NCBI GenBank assembly: GCA_036346255.1
Contig: CM070619.1
Span: forward strand, 34,726,342 to 34,790,341
Length of the DNA stretch: 64,000 nt
Direction of reading: 5' to 3'
Source of the DNA: Ampelocalamus luodianensis
Lineage: Eukaryota > Streptophyta > Magnoliopsida > Poales > Poaceae
The position numbers and the translations under genes are program-made. The stretch's first letter is position 1. Every line of letters starts with the position of its first letter. Of the stretch, positions 46,155-59,640 are shown in pieces. The notes under the pieces were generated by a model that did not search any database, was not told where the DNA came from, and saw only the letters and a program-made list of their open reading frames with translations.

Positions 46155-47606
46155 CCTCAGAAATACAATGGAAGATCAGATTGACTCATCATTGACCAAA
46201 CCATGTCTAACAGTGTTCGATTCCATCGTTCAGACATCACATTCCATTGAGGTGTTCCTAGCGAAGTAAGTTGTGGAACAATTCCACATCTCTTTAGATG
46301 ATCACCAAACTCATGGCTCAAATATTCAACTGCACGATTAGATCGTAGAAACTTAATTGTCTTGCCAAGTTGATTATGTACCTCATTCTGAAATTCTTTG
46401 AACTTTTCAAAGGATTCAGACTTATGCCTCATTAAGTAGATATAACCATATCTACTAATTTCATCAGTAAAAGTTATAAAGTACTGAAAACCACCTCTAG
46501 CCGAAGTGCTCATTAGTCTACATACATCCGTATGTATGAGGGCCAACAGGTCATTCGCCCTCTCACCTCTAGTCGTGAAAGGTGCTCTTGTCATCTTGCC
46601 AAGTAAACAAGATTCACATGTTTCAAATGATTCAAAATCAAATGAGTTTAGAAGACTATCTTTATGGAGCTTTATCATGCGCTTCTCATTTATATGACCT
46701 AGACGACAATGCCAAATAAAAGTGGGATTCAAATCATTAGGTCAAAGTCTCTTAGTATTAATGTTATAGATGAGCTCATCCTCAAGATTCAAAACATATA
46801 ATCTATTCACCAATGGAGCATGGCCATAAAGCATATTTTCAAAATAAATTGAACAACAATTGTTTTATTCTGAACTCATAACCTTCTGCTTCTAAACAAG
46901 AAACAGAAATAATGTTTTTGCTTAAGGAAGGAACATAATAGCAATTATTTAGTTCCATAACTGATCCTAAGGGTAAAACTAATGGTAAAGTGCAAATAGC
47001 TAATGCAGCAACTCTTGCTCCATTGCCCACACGAAGATCGACATCTCCTCTTGTCAAACTTCTACTCCTTATCAGTCCCTACATCGAATTGCAAATATGT
47101 GAAACCGATCCGGTATCAAATACCCAAGAACTGGTCGGAGAAGTGGCAATATTAATTTCTATAACATTTATACCTGAAGTGGAAGTCTTACTTCCTTTGT
47201 TCTTTTTCATCTCTTCCAAGTACTTTTTACAATTTCTTTTCCAATGCCCAGTCTCATGACAATGGTAATATTATGTGTTAGGCTTAGGATCTAGCTTGAG
47301 CTTCTTAAGTTTAGCCTTAATACTCTCGATCTTATCTTGAGTCTTTCCTTTGTCTTTTCCCTTTCCCAAGGACTTACCCTTCTTCTTGAAGCTAGTAGTC
47401 TTTTGAACCATCATCACATGATTGTAGCTTTTCTTATTGCTCTCTTCGGCACCCTTAAGCATGCCATCCAACTCGGTCATTGACTTCTCCATATCATTCA
47501 TATGAAAATTCATTATGACAGACTCAAAGCTCGCATGGAGCGATTGGAGAGAATCACATCAGTAGCCGACTCTTGGCTAAGGGGAAAACCAAGCTTTTCC
47601 AAGCTC
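46155..47606 (-). pseudogene. Ty1/copia gag-protease-integrase fragment, right of element A
   Basis: Read on the minus strand: end of gag (47606-47271, frameshifted near 47560, lysine-rich), a zinc knuckle whose first Cys is Tyr (about 47265), protease D-T-G-S (about 47110), a stop near 47080, then 47057-46839 with L-R-V-G-N-G-A-R-V. Integrase (46732-46157) has an H-H-C-C zinc region (H-C-R-L-G-H ... C-E-S-C), a first Asp in H-T-D-V, and S-N-R-A-V-E-Y where the family has a catalytic Asp, here Asn. The frame reaches element A at 46155 and continues at 30188. Not functional. Confidence 0.9.
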
Positions 47607-47608
47607 TC

Positions 47609-49066
47609 TGTGAGACCTCGGTTTATTTAGCTTGTAATGCTTAGTCCTCCATTGACTCTAGCATCACAAACCAAATATACTGTGCCTCGGAAAAATGTAT
47701 ACTTCCCAGAATTGCAGTATACACACCCTTTTACAAAATATTGCATCAATTCCATACAACACGTATAACTGAAGCTTAAACTTTACAAGCAAAAGATATA
47801 CATAATAGTTATTACAAAGGAGACCAACCGGTCCCCAACAAGCTAAAGAGTTAGAAATAACAGCGGAAGCAAAATGCCATAAGATGGCTAAGACAAAAGC
47901 CAACCGGTTTGCCATACACCCACAAGGCAATCCGACCGGGCCACCAAGCTAGTCGTCCCAAATACCGCCACAACACAACTCACCAAAGTTGATTCCTTGG
48001 GGATCAACCTTCTCTGCAACAATTAAGCAAAGCAAATGAGTACAAAAATGTACTCGCAAGACTTACGAGTAACAAACCTAGTTACTACTACATGCAGGCT
48101 TTAATCAAAGGAGAAGGCTCAAGGTTAATTTTCAACATAAAGCAAGTTTTATTTGCAATAAGTAATAGTTTGAAGGCATTTTAACAATCTGAATTTTATT
48201 TGCATAAATAACAACGAGACAATAAGTAATAACATAAAGACAACCTGGAGATGACTAACCCAATAGCCATCACAATAATAGCATGAATTACCCATTCGTA
48301 TCACCCACATCATGTTTTAATTTAAAATATTGTAGTCTAGTTCTTGCACGATCTTACCAAGCATGTCCATAACCTAGGACGAGGCTATTCGAATAGTTTT
48401 AACCCTGCAGGGGTGTACCAATGTACCCACACTTCAGACCGCCTTTTTGCCACATGATTTAGCACACTTCCTTTGGTATGCCGGCACGGCTAAGTCCTAC
48501 GAGACATTTCCAATGAATGATGCTAATTAAGAGTTACGACAACCCGAAGAGTAGGACACATCGGCCCATGGCTCAAGCCGATGCAGATGCTCCCCCCTTA
48601 TAAAAATAGTTTTAACCACCTGTGACCCATAATTAACACCTCCCAAAGTACTTAGTCAAGAGAGGTCCCATATCCCTCTAGTGTGGTTAGCACGCAAAAT
48701 CACTTGGCTTAGTGACACAAGTAACTCGGTCCTTACATGACATGGGCGACATCCTCAACCCTGGGGAGTCGGATTACCACAACCCCCCGTGCACTCCCAG
48801 TGCACCCACCATGAAACCAACCAAAGTTCGCCCACGTCTAAAACATTTTGTTTTTAGTTTTGGTTTGCACAAATAAACAAAGCGTAAGTTATGGATCATA
48901 AGTGATAACAAGTTTTTGTGTTATCAAGGTCATCGACTAAGTCGATAACCGCCCAATTGTACCGGTAACTAAGCATTGCTAAGCATCATGTCGTAAAGAC
49001 AAATAAAAGGCCCTAAATCATTCACCGGGCTCTAATTCACCAGTGAGGATAATAATCCTAAGGCAG
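47609..49066 (-). mobile_element. Family-A LTR, reverse, first copy (interrupted)
   Basis: It starts TGTGAGACCTCGG in the copia gag region. It matches the reverse of the A LTR end: GAGTAC hairpin at 48038, CTATTCGAATAG at 48385, a decayed form of the GTTATCGAC palindrome near 48931. It is cut at 49066 by the next copy and would continue beyond the window. Confidence 0.82.
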
Positions 49067-51326
49067 TGTGAGACCCCGGTTTATTAAACTTGTAATACTT
49101 AACCTTCCTCTGGTTCTAGTATCACAAATAGAATAATCGCCTCGATGAACATGTGCCTCCTGAACAAGCAAAGACACATACATCAAATCAAAGCATGCAT
49201 CATTTCCATACAATGTAATATAACAGTCTCTACCAAAAGACATACATAATATAAGTTATTACAACACAAACCGACCGCCAAATGACATAAGAAGCAAATA
49301 AGTAACATCGAAGCAAAAGTCGCCACAAGATGGCTTAAATCAAAAGACGACCGTTAGCCACATAACACCACAGTGGCAACCGATCGCCGCCAAGCTAATC
49401 GCCTTAAACCGCCACAAAGACAACTCACAAAAGTGAGGTCCATCGGACTCATCGTCTTCCTCTCGCACAATACAAGTAATGCAGGTGAGTACAAAGATGT
49501 ACTGCAAGACTTACGAGTAGCAAGCCTCATACATAGCTACATGAAAGTCAGATTCAAAGGAATGTGGTTATATGGTTCTTTGACGCACAAAGCAAGTTTT
49601 ATTTGCAATATTGTAATAGGTTGAATAGCAGTTTGCAAAATCGGTTTTTAAGCATTTAACTAACAGCGAGTAAACATAAGTAACAAGTATCCACCTAGAA
49701 GTGACTTTCCCAAAAGCCACCACAATATAGCATGAATCCTTGATTCATACCACCCAACAAGTTTTAATTTTAAAAAGGTTGTAGTCTAACTCTTGAAAAG
49801 CTTATCCAAGCGTGTCCATAACCTAGGACGAGGCTATTCGAATAGTTTTAATCTCTGCAGGGGTGTACCAATGTACCCACACTTCGCACCGCCTTTTGCC
49901 AAGCTATTAAGCACACTTCCTTTGGTATGCTTGACACGGCTAAGTCCTACGAACCATTTCCAATGGAATATGCTAATCAAGAGACGACGATGGGGTTAAT
50001 CCTTAGTGATCCGACTAAATATGGATCACAAGGACCCATACGTGGAGCAGACACACCGCCTCGTGCGTGCCTTCCCCACAAACGTGTCCATGTTGCATAT
50101 AATCAAATATGCAACCCACCACGCGACTCATTAATTAACACACCCAAAGTACTCAGCTAAGAGAGGTCCCATATCCTCTAGTGTGGTTAGCACGCATAGA
50201 ATGCTCGGATAATAGATACTCACAAGCGATTCGGTCCTTAATTGACCCGAGCACCATTCCAATCACACCCAAAAGATCACACCATCTCACCATTGTGCCC
50301 AAGTCTAAATTGTTTTCATTTTCAGTTTTAGTTTTGCAATTTAGACATAGCACAAGGCTGAAATATACAGATTATAACAGTTTGTGTGATCAAGGTTATC
50401 GACAAGTCGATAACCGCCCATTTCTACCGATAGCTAAGCATGGCTAAGCATAATGACACGTAATCTACTAAGTGACAAGGGTCCATCCAGCGAACCCAAA
50501 GTCACAGCAAGTAATCCTAGGCTCGGTAGTAGAGGATTAAACAATTCCTACTGATTAATGCATCTAGTAGGCCAGCTATCGACAATAGTTTAAAACAACA
50601 TAGCAATGCATACATAGAATTTGCAAACAACATACTAGAATTTGAAAATAGTAGGAACAATATGATCAAATGAATGCTACATCCGCTTGTTCGGTCAAGG
50701 CTTTGGATCCGATGGTCGTTGTGGCTCAATATCAGCAATAAAATTATCTTCGAAACCTAACGCGAAAAGTCGATAAGCAAATAAAAACAACGAACACCAA
50801 ATAAATCCAACAGCAAAACACATCCAAAACTAATAAAATTTACACAACAGCTAGGGAATGATTTTACATAGAGATAGGAACAAGAATCATGCAATTTGGA
50901 CTAAGCATGCAAAAGATATGAACAAAATGCTCTTTCTCAGCCTTACAACAACCTAATTAATAATTAGCACTGTTCATGGCGAAATTTTCTAGAATGATCT
51001 AAGGTCTGAAATTTTACACAGTAGATTATAACATCCCAATAACAGCAAAGTTGAGTTTACTAAATTTGGAGTTATACATATGTACTTATGATTTTTCTAA
51101 GTTGTAAATCTAATGCAAGTCATTTTACAGAATTATGAACATGCTCAAATCTTATTCCATATGAAAGTATACTAACAGATGAATTCATTTTTGGAATATC
51201 CCAAGTGACAAAAATCAAGTTATTTCTAGTTATACAATTTTCTGCTACTGGAATATGCTTAAATCCATTTTTATAATAAACTTAAGTGATAACACAATTT
51301 ATTACAGTTGCAATTATCTAAAAAGC
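49067..51326 (-). mobile_element. Family-A LTR, reverse, second copy (interrupted by C)
   Basis: It starts TGTGAGACCCCGG inside the first reverse copy (possible TSD GGCAG at 49062-49066). Palindromes at 49834 and 50395. Homology to the A LTR stops at 51326, where element C begins; the rest lies outside the window. Confidence 0.82.
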
Positions 51327-52485
51327 TGTAATATCTCGTTTGTCGTTAGTGGATGTAATAAAAAAATTAGAGAGGGAATTAAGATAATTAAAAGAGAAAA
51401 ATCGAAATTGAGAGAGAAATGGGCCACGCAAATCCATAGTCAAGTGGAGGAAAAACAGCTTAGTGGCCCATGGCCCATGAGGAAACCAAAACCAACTAAA
51501 GAAGGAGGGGGAACCTAGGGTGCTACAGCACCACGCGCCATGTAGCAACCCATCTCCTCCATGGTGGTGCCCCTCTCCTCCGATGCCTCTTCATTGTGGT
51601 GGCGGCCAAGAAAAAGGAAGAAGAAGGAATAAAGGAGAAGGGAAGAAGAGAGGAAGGGAAGATTCACGGATTGCATCGCGGTCTACAGCGGTTCGTCAAG
51701 GGTAACCCGGTTTGCCCCGAATAGATGCATATTTGATTGTTGTAGCAATGTTGGTATTTCTGTCTCCTCAGGACAGATCGCGTTAGACAGACGTTTTGAT
51801 ATAGTTAAGTGCGGATTCGGTCTTGGGCTTCTCCTAGAGAGTTGTAGAAGACGTCAATAGATTTCGATGAAGTGCTAGATCGTATTATTTGGACCTCTGT
51901 AGCAAAAGTTATGAAATTTTTAGTGCGATTGTTCTGCGAATCTGTCAGTATTCTGACAGGTTTTAGTAATCTGACTTTAAAGATCAGTTAAAGGGAGAAT
52001 TAGAGGATCTCAGTATAACGAAAGTTGTAGATAATTGTCGTAGCTTTCAGGGAAGCCCAAGAATGCGACATTTGGACAAACGAGCTGAGAGTTATGTTAG
52101 TTTTAGTGCTCTGTCCAGAAAGGGTGACGTGAAATCGATGTTTTGTTAATCAGCTTAAAACTGATTTTAGATGGCCGAATCAGGGGGGCTCACCAACTAG
52201 GTTTAGTTGGAAAATTTTATTACCTTTCAATGAAGTCCAAGAACACCTAATTTGGACCACTGTACGGAAAGATATGAATTTTAGAACTTGACTGTTCACA
52301 GAGGGCATTTCAGTACTTAAGAAAGCGGAGTCGGGATCGCGTTGCAATTTGCTACTTGATGAGTTCGCTTATTTAATTCATGTTTTTCGTTACTATGGTC
52401 TTAGTTTATATTCATAATGTATTAGGTGGGGGATTGGTACCAGAGGCAGCACCGTCTTCACGTTCTCCATTCGCACGCGGTTAAG

Positions 52486-53042
52486 GTAAGTGCATTGTTT
52501 GATTCGTGGTTGCGATTGATTGGTGTTTGTGTGCTTTTTCGATATGTGATAGTATAGTGAGATTGATGGCATGATGTTGGTTTAAGATTGGTGGATGCTC
52601 CAAATATGTTTATGCTCGTTGTGGTATGATGTTATCGCTTTGTGGTAAATTGATGATGATTAAATGATGAGCATGTGCATATTGAGATCATGTTGAGGCT
52701 TGGTCACGTGGTGACCAAGTATGTTTCCCTGAGATCCCGTTATGAATGTGACGGGCTGAGATCCCCACACTCGTGGAGTGTGGGCATGAGGTGTCCAATA
52801 CTTGCGGAGTATTGGGCAATTGGTCCTCGTGGCGCGCGCACGTGCATGGGTATGCGGCGACGGTTGCATACTTTGCATTACCGTGTAATGCACAAAGAAA
52901 GATAAAGAGAAAGGACCCTTGAGCATTGCATTTGCATATGAGATGTTCTATTGTTGATCTCCTTACATGGATGCCGATGTTATAGTTTCTTTATGTACTT
53001 GCCGAGTCTGTGGACTCACTCTTGCTTTTATTGTTGTTTTAG
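52486..53042 (+). other. Candidate leader intron in C LTR 1 (GT-AG)
   Basis: Donor AAG|GTAAGT (52486), acceptor TTGTTGTTTTAG ending 53042, 557 bp. Both sites are close to consensus. The hairpin GAGTC / GACTC (53004-53017) ends 25 nt before the AG. It encloses the stem-loop array. Confidence 0.5.
52699..52898 (+). repeat. Stem-loop array in C LTR 1
   Basis: Six consecutive hairpins. Arms: CTTGGTCAC and GTGACCAAG (52699-52719); CCCGT and ACGGG (52736-52755); CCCACACTC and GAGTGTGGG (about 52764-52784); CCAATACT and AGTATTGG (about 52795-52815); a variable stem (52826-52845); TGCATTAC and GTAATGCA (about 52874-52892). Most loops are 3-5 nt. Several are preceded by GAGATCC or GAGGT. Confidence 0.85.
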
Positions 53043-53447
53043 GTACCGAGCCAAGAACGACATGCATGGGGAAGTAGGTGCTAGTCACACACTTGCCACA
53101 TGAACTAAATAAAGATGAATGATCTTCGAACGTAATTGTTTTAGTAATTGGGCGAGATGCCCAAAGATTTATTATGTTTCGTCTCATGCAATGGATTAAA
53201 TGTAATAATGATGAGTAGTAGAAATTCATATCTCTCTAGTTATGTTAGATACTTAGCATGTCTTTGATTATCTTTTGATGTCTTTGGAAGAAGGTTTTAG
53301 TTAATATTTGAATTGTTCGTGTTGGAACCTTCGTGTAATTAACTTTACAAGGGAGGTTCTGTACAAATTTATTAAGATTGTCTAGTGTGGAATTATTAGA
53401 GTTTGTTTAGTAGCATTCCGTGCTCATGTCGGGTCAGGTGTTACAGT

Positions 53448-53458
53448 TGGTATCGAGC
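53448..53458 (+). other. Primer-binding site of element C, copy 1
   Basis: TGGTATCGAGC two bases after the LTR; tRNA-Met type with a base change. Repeated at about 60047 in copy 2. Confidence 0.75.
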
Positions 53459-56400
53459 GGTCAGAGGTCCGTGGTGAATGATTAATAACTTAGGTAACTT
53501 AGCTTGTTAAAAATTTGCTAATGGTTAATTAATCAAAACTCGACACATCGTGATAGGATGGGGTGGGTCAAGCATTGCATTTACGCTTCACATGTTGTAA
53601 TGATGATTCTGTTATGAGATGATCTTACATACCTATAATATGATTATATGATTATTATGAGTGAGAGCACCCTCGTTGAGAGGATTGAGGTCATGGTTGT
53701 GGCCCTGGCTTTACCAGTTACACCATTGTTCGTGGTAAGAGAAAAGGGAAGAGGTTACCTCGTATATCTTAGTACAAAGCAAGTAATAGTGAGTATCTTT
53801 TGAAAAAAATTGTCCACTTCCTTGAATTTGAATTTGATCAACTCTTGTTCAGTTGTGGTCGATGAATTTCTTTGGGTCATGAGTTCATTTCGGTTGATGG
53901 GTTTCTTTGAGAAAGGTTGTTATGTTTTATTGGCTTAATCTGTCCCATAAAGCAATTATTGTTTTTCCAATTGCCGAGTTATTCTTGTGGTGGTGGACTT
54001 GGTTAGTTGTCAATACCTGACCTTTGTATTGAGTTCGCTTTTCTTACTTGAAAGCATGATCCATTTATTTCACTTGATGATTTGGATAATGAAAGTTTCC
54101 TTTGCAAGTCCTGTAGTACGTGAATGTTTCATTCAATATATCTCTTTGGGTATCTTGAGTTTTGAAGTTGAAAAGTTCTTTTATGAAAGAAAACGCTAAA
54201 CTCTTTCGCGATGTCGTCTCGTGGTTAAGTGAGAGGTTATAATTAGAGAAATTAGTGAATATGATATGAGTTATCAAGTTGGATCCAGTAGTGTGTGTAT
54301 AATCGATCCTAACTAAGATCCCCGGAAGGAAAGTTGACTAATTTGATGGTGCCATGTAGTAGTTCTTGTTGAACTGTGATTAAGTGTATGGCTATACCTA
54401 ATTGGAAGCAATAGAGTTATTAACAATCTGTAACTTTAACTGAGTGCTTGACCCCTAGAGTTGTTTAGTTTGCTAAACTTGTTAGATTATTTGATCTCAA
54501 TGGATTAATCTAACTATGCGGAATGAGAAATATAAGATGTGTTCGACTGTCGTCTTGGTAGATATTAATATAGAACTTTTCTTTAATTGGCTATTTGATG
54601 ATCTTATTTATGCTCGTGGGAGTACAAATAGATATAGGACCAACAATTCATCCATGATTGAATAATCATCAAAAGTTTATGATAACCTCTAGATTGGAGT
54701 TAGTGGGTACTAAATAAGTATGAGCATTCCGAATAGTTGAAGGGTTGAAATTTGAAAGTGATTTATTCACGAGTGTTTCACGAGGATGTATTGTGGCTGC
54801 ATGCCATTGTTAAAAGAGGTCTTGCTCCGATAGTGTAGTGGTGTATTAGATATACTCTAGAACAGGTTGATTGTTGCAATCTTATTGAGATAACAAAAAT
54901 GTTATGAAATAATATGCTGTGTTTGTTTTGGAAAGGTTTATGATGGGATTTTATAGGTGACATGTGGTTGCTCGATGGTAAAAATTGTCAGATAATAGTA
55001 TGTCTTTGATGAAAGGGTTTGTGTAACCTTGTAAATTGTGTAGTAGGTTCCTTCAAAAATCGTGGTTGTTATAGTGAGGGTGTAAGAATTTGGTGTACTC
55101 TCAATTGAGGATGAGAGGATAAAGTGAAATGTAATAGTTTGGTCAGCTTTTGGGGACTTTATAAAGGAAGAGTTGATGATAACGAACCTTGTTAAGAGTG
55201 AATTATTCTTGATGTTAGTAATAAGGTCTACAAGAGATTGTGACGCGTTGGAGTGATGATGATTCTTCTAGAGAGAAAGTAAGTTGATTATTTTAATAAC
55301 GATTAAATGAAATGTTTGGAGTTTCGTATTCGTGATCTTTTGGGGGCTCATGATTTATGTAGTAGATAAAAATTAGTTGAGCAATGTGACATATGGAAAT
55401 GTTCCGTTTGGTTCTGAAGTGATGAATGTGATTTGGTATTAAAAGCATCTCTTGTTTGGTTTGGCAAGTAATGTTGTAATCAAAGAGATTGCTTTCGTTG
55501 TGTTAACGGAAAATATTTACCATAAGTATTTGAGGTTGGAGCTAAAAAAAAATGTAATCCGCAACTTACTTGTTGTCTCAGCTTAAGAGTTTCTTGGGTT
55601 TGCATAGCAATGTTTTATTATGAGTTATGGAGATGGAAAATTTCTTCTTGTGGGACTTTTGCCCTTGACTGTGGATTCGCATTCTGTTTTCTGAGATCAT
55701 TTCTATTTGACTATTTCTATTGGTCTCGTGCTCACTTCGAGGAGCCATGATTTCTTATGCGTCGAACTTTGTATCTGTTTATTTCTTCCTTTTGAATAAG
55801 GAAGTAACCAAATTGTGTTGCCAAGTGTTATAAAGAGTAGCATGGTGATTGGTTGGAGGTGGTCAAGTATTTGGAATTGTTGATATTTTTGGGAACCAAT
55901 CTATTTGAAGAGCAGTATAATGTGAATTGGTTTCGACTTACAACACCTGGAGAGAATTCTACTTAAATGGAAAGTTTGTCGATGAGATAAAAGTGATTAG
56001 TGTTACAACTAGTGGAACCTATGGCGAATTATGATCCAAAGAACCTTTGTCCATGTTGAAATATTGGGACTATTGAAATTATGGACTTTGATAAACTTAT
56101 TAGAGTATCACAATTGGGTACTTAGTATGATTGTGCGTAAGAGTTGTGGTGGTGAAGTTTAATAAGAATCGTGGTGTGGAGGAACCTAAATGTCATGCTA
56201 ATTAGAGGATAGCAGAATTGTTGAGCTATTGTCAAGTATGACTCGGCCTCGAAAGTGACCTTATGAGAGTTAAATTATCTTCGAGGATATCTTGGTCAAA
56301 GAAGATATTTATTTATTGACATTAGTGATTGGGTATGTTTGAATCTTAGTCATATAGTGAGGGTATGACGAATGGGTATATTGTGGTCGTGTAGTTGAAT

Positions 56401-57888
56401 TTTGATTAGTGTGGTTTAGTGAAGGTCCAAGATTGGTGACATGAAATGCCTTGAGCGGTTACTTGATTAGTGAGGAACGTGGATGTTAATGATTGAGGTT
56501 ATTGTTGAGCTATGTAAAATTTTAGTAAATGAATTGGAAGATTTCCTATCAATCATACCGTAAATTCATTGTAGGAGACTTGAGGTTGATTTTAGGCTTT
56601 GCATTCTCATGTTAGAACCTTGGATGCCAATGATTATGTGTAGAGATGGTAGAATAAGAGTGGATTCCGAGTAGTGGGATGATCATTGATAGTATCCTTT
56701 GAGGCTAGTATATGAGAGTGTGTGATGTGAATTTCAAATTGCTCATCCTTAACGGATTAAGGGATGTGATGGTGGGTGAAATCTATTGAGTTGTGTTGGA
56801 AATTATTTTGACAAGTAATTCATTCGGTGGGAAGTTGGCTAGAGTACGATATTGTGGATTGGAAGAGTCTACCGCATAATTGTGGATTTTGTGTTCGGTA
56901 GAGCATAGGTTTGGGATTGCCAATTTAAGAGAAATGAGTTAATGCGTTATGCGATGATTTGGGATCCTATGGTTTAAGAGAAAGTTGATTTCTTAAAAGA
57001 AAGATTGTGGTAAAGGGTGTGATCTTGGATAGTGAGATGTTTTCTTAGTTCTTACTTGAACTATGTGGTTATGACGGATGTCAATTACAAATTGAGTTGG
57101 TTCTTGTCGGTATGTGTGATTCCTTCTAGTTAAGAAAAAAAAAGGTTAATATGGTTTTTTCGAGTGATTTCGTTTTTGGCTTGTGTGGTATTTATTTCTA
57201 AACTACCTATTTCAAAAGTGGAAAAAAAATTTCATGGTAAATCCATTGATTTTGGATTGGGCTCTTCTAAGGGAAGATGGCTTTGAGTTGGATGCATTTT
57301 GACTCCTTTGTTCTCAGTTGAGTTCTTCGGATAAGTGAGTTGGTAGGCGAGTTCTTTGTGCGTCCCTTGGTTAAGGAGATACTGCTTGCATAGGTAAGGT
57401 GATGGACTGAGAGTTGGAACAAGAGTTCTATGTGTTTTGTGTAGACGGTGTACTTCGGTACCGAAAGGAAGTTTAACCAAAGGTGTGTTGGATAGATTCC
57501 CTGTCACGGAAATTTATAGATTGGCGTATCACTAGGACCGTCTCGAGTACTTGCGCGGAGTACGCAATGTCTTGTGTTTTTCGGTGCTGAGAGAGCACAT
57601 GAGAGGTCCAGAGCTTGAGATTTTGTTAGAGCTGTTGGCTAAGAAGTAAGACCTTACCTTTGAGTCCCGTGTGTTGAGTGTACCTGTAAAGGTCGAGACT
57701 AGTGTTGAGGTGAAAGACGTGATATCCGTCAAGGTGATATGATCCCATAAGCCCAAGAGGGAAGCGACTTGTGAATTGCGGTCTCGCATGTGCGAGCAGT
57801 ACTCGGAGTGGTTCACGTTGGGTATACGTTAAAGATTGTTGATTTCAGTTCCTTTCAAGTAGATTAGTGAAAGTAGAATTCGGGGTCG
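53459..57888 (+). pseudogene. Heavily decayed gag-pol of element C, copy 1
   Basis: No frame longer than about 90 codons. Two places are recognisable on the plus strand: L-K-S-F-L-G-L (55582-55602), the conserved stretch just after reverse transcriptase, and 57560-57824, which reads as the end of a gypsy pol (V-R-N-V-L-C-F-S-V-L-R, then R-E-A-T-C-E-L...M-C-E-Q-Y) with two in-frame stops. Gag, protease and integrase core cannot be placed with confidence. Confidence 0.75.
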
Positions 57889-57895
57889 AATTCTT

Positions 57896-57909
57896 TTTAA
57901 GGGGTAGAA
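57896..57909 (+). other. Polypurine tract of element C
   Basis: TTTAAGGGGTAGAA directly before the TGTAATATC of LTR 2. Confidence 0.65.
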
Positions 57910-59073
57910 TGTAATATCTCGTTTGTCGTTAGTGGATGTAATAAAAAATTAGAGAGGAATTAAGATAATTAAAAGAGAAAAATCAGAAATTGAGAGAGAA
58001 ATGGGCCACGCAGCCCATAGTCAAGTGGAGGAAAACAGCTTAGTGGCCCATGGCCCATGAGGAAACCAGAAACCAACTAAAGAAGGAGGGGAACCCTAGG
58101 GTGCTACAGATGCATGCGCACCATCGTAGCAACCCATCTCCTCCATGGTGGTGCCCCTCTCCTCCGATGCCTCTTCATTGTGGTGGCGGCCAAGAAAAAG
58201 GAAGAAGAAGGAATAAAGGAGAAGGGAAGAAGAGAGGGAAGGGGAAGATTCACGGATTGCATCGCGGTCTACAGCGGTTCGTCAAGGGTATCCCCGGTTT
58301 GCCCCCGAATAGATGCATATTTGATTGTTGTAGCAATGTTGGTATTTCTGTCTCCTCAGGACAGATCGCGTTAGACAGACGTTTTGATATAGTTAAGTGC
58401 GGATTCGGTCTTGGGCTTCTCCTAGAGAGTTGTAGAAGACGTCAATAGATTTCGATGAAGTGCTAGATCGTATTATTTGGACCTCTGTAGCAAAAGTTAT
58501 GAATTTTTTAGTGCGATTGTTCTGCGAATCTGTCAGTATTCTGACAGGTTTTAGTAATCTGACTTTAGAGATCAGTTAAAGGGAGAATTAGAGGATCTCA
58601 GTATAACGAAAGTTGTAGATAATTGTCGTAGCTTTCAGGGAAGCCCAAGAATGCGACATTTGGACAAACGAGCTGAGAGTTATGTTAGTTTTAGTGCTCT
58701 GTCCAGAAAGGGTGACGTGAAATCGATGTTTTGTTAATCAGCTTAAAACTGATTTTAGATGGCCGAATCAGGGGGGCTCACCAACTAGGTTTAGTTGGAA
58801 AATTTGATTACCTTTCAATGAAGTCCAAGAACACCTAATTTGGACCACTGTACGGAAAGATATGAATTTTAGAACTTGACTGTTCACAGAGGGCATTTCA
58901 GTACTTAAGAAAGCGGAGTCGGGATCGCGTTGCAATTTGCTACTTGATGAGTTCGCTTATTTAATTCATGTTTTTCATTACTATGGTCTTAGTTTATATT
59001 CATATTGTATTAGGTGGGGGATTGGTACCAGAGGCAGCACCGTCTTCACGTTCTCCATTCGCACGCGGTTAAG

Positions 59074-59640
59074 GTAAGTGCATTGTTTGATTCGTGGTTG
59101 CGATTGATTGGTGTTTGTGTGCTTTTTCGATATTTGATAGTATAGTGAGATTGATGGCATGATGTTGGTTTAAGATTGGTGGATGCTCCAAATATGTTTA
59201 TGCTCTGTTGTGGTATGATGTTATCGTTTTGTGGTAAATTGATGATGATTAAATGATGAGCATGTGCATATTGAGATCATGTTGAGGCTTGGTCACGTGG
59301 TGACCAAGTATGTTTCCCTTTGAGATCCCCGTTATGAATGTGACGGGCCCGAGATCCCCACACTCGTGGAGTGTGGGCATGAGGTGTCCAATACTTGCGG
59401 AGTATTGGGCAATTGGTCCCTGTGCGTGCATGCAAGCACAGCATGGGTATGCGGCGACGGTTGCATACTTTGCATTACCGTGTAATGCACAAAGAAAGAT
59501 AAAGAGAAAGGACCCTTGAGCATTGCATTTGCATATGAGATGTTCTATTGTTGATCTCCTTTACATGGATGCTGATGTTATAGTTTCTTTATGTACTTGC
59601 TGAGTCTGTGGACTCACTCTTGCTTTTATTGTTGTTTTAG
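59074..59640 (+). other. Candidate leader intron in C LTR 2 (GT-AG)
   Basis: Same donor and acceptor as in LTR 1, 567 bp; hairpin 59602-59615. Confidence 0.5.
59288..59494 (+). repeat. Stem-loop array in C LTR 2
   Basis: Same six hairpins as in LTR 1. The fifth has a different sequence (arms CTGTGC and GCACAG around GTGCATGCAA, 59420-59443). Confidence 0.85.

Larger units (their letters stand above)
51327..53445 (+). repeat. LTR 1 of element C
   Basis: 2,119 bp, TGTAATATCTCG to GGTGTTACA. Confidence 0.9.

Noticed and set aside
54829..54905. tRNA A-box-like GTGTAGTGGTGTATT in the C internal region
   Set aside because: No acceptor stem or B box; it recurs in copy 2 only because the unit is duplicated.
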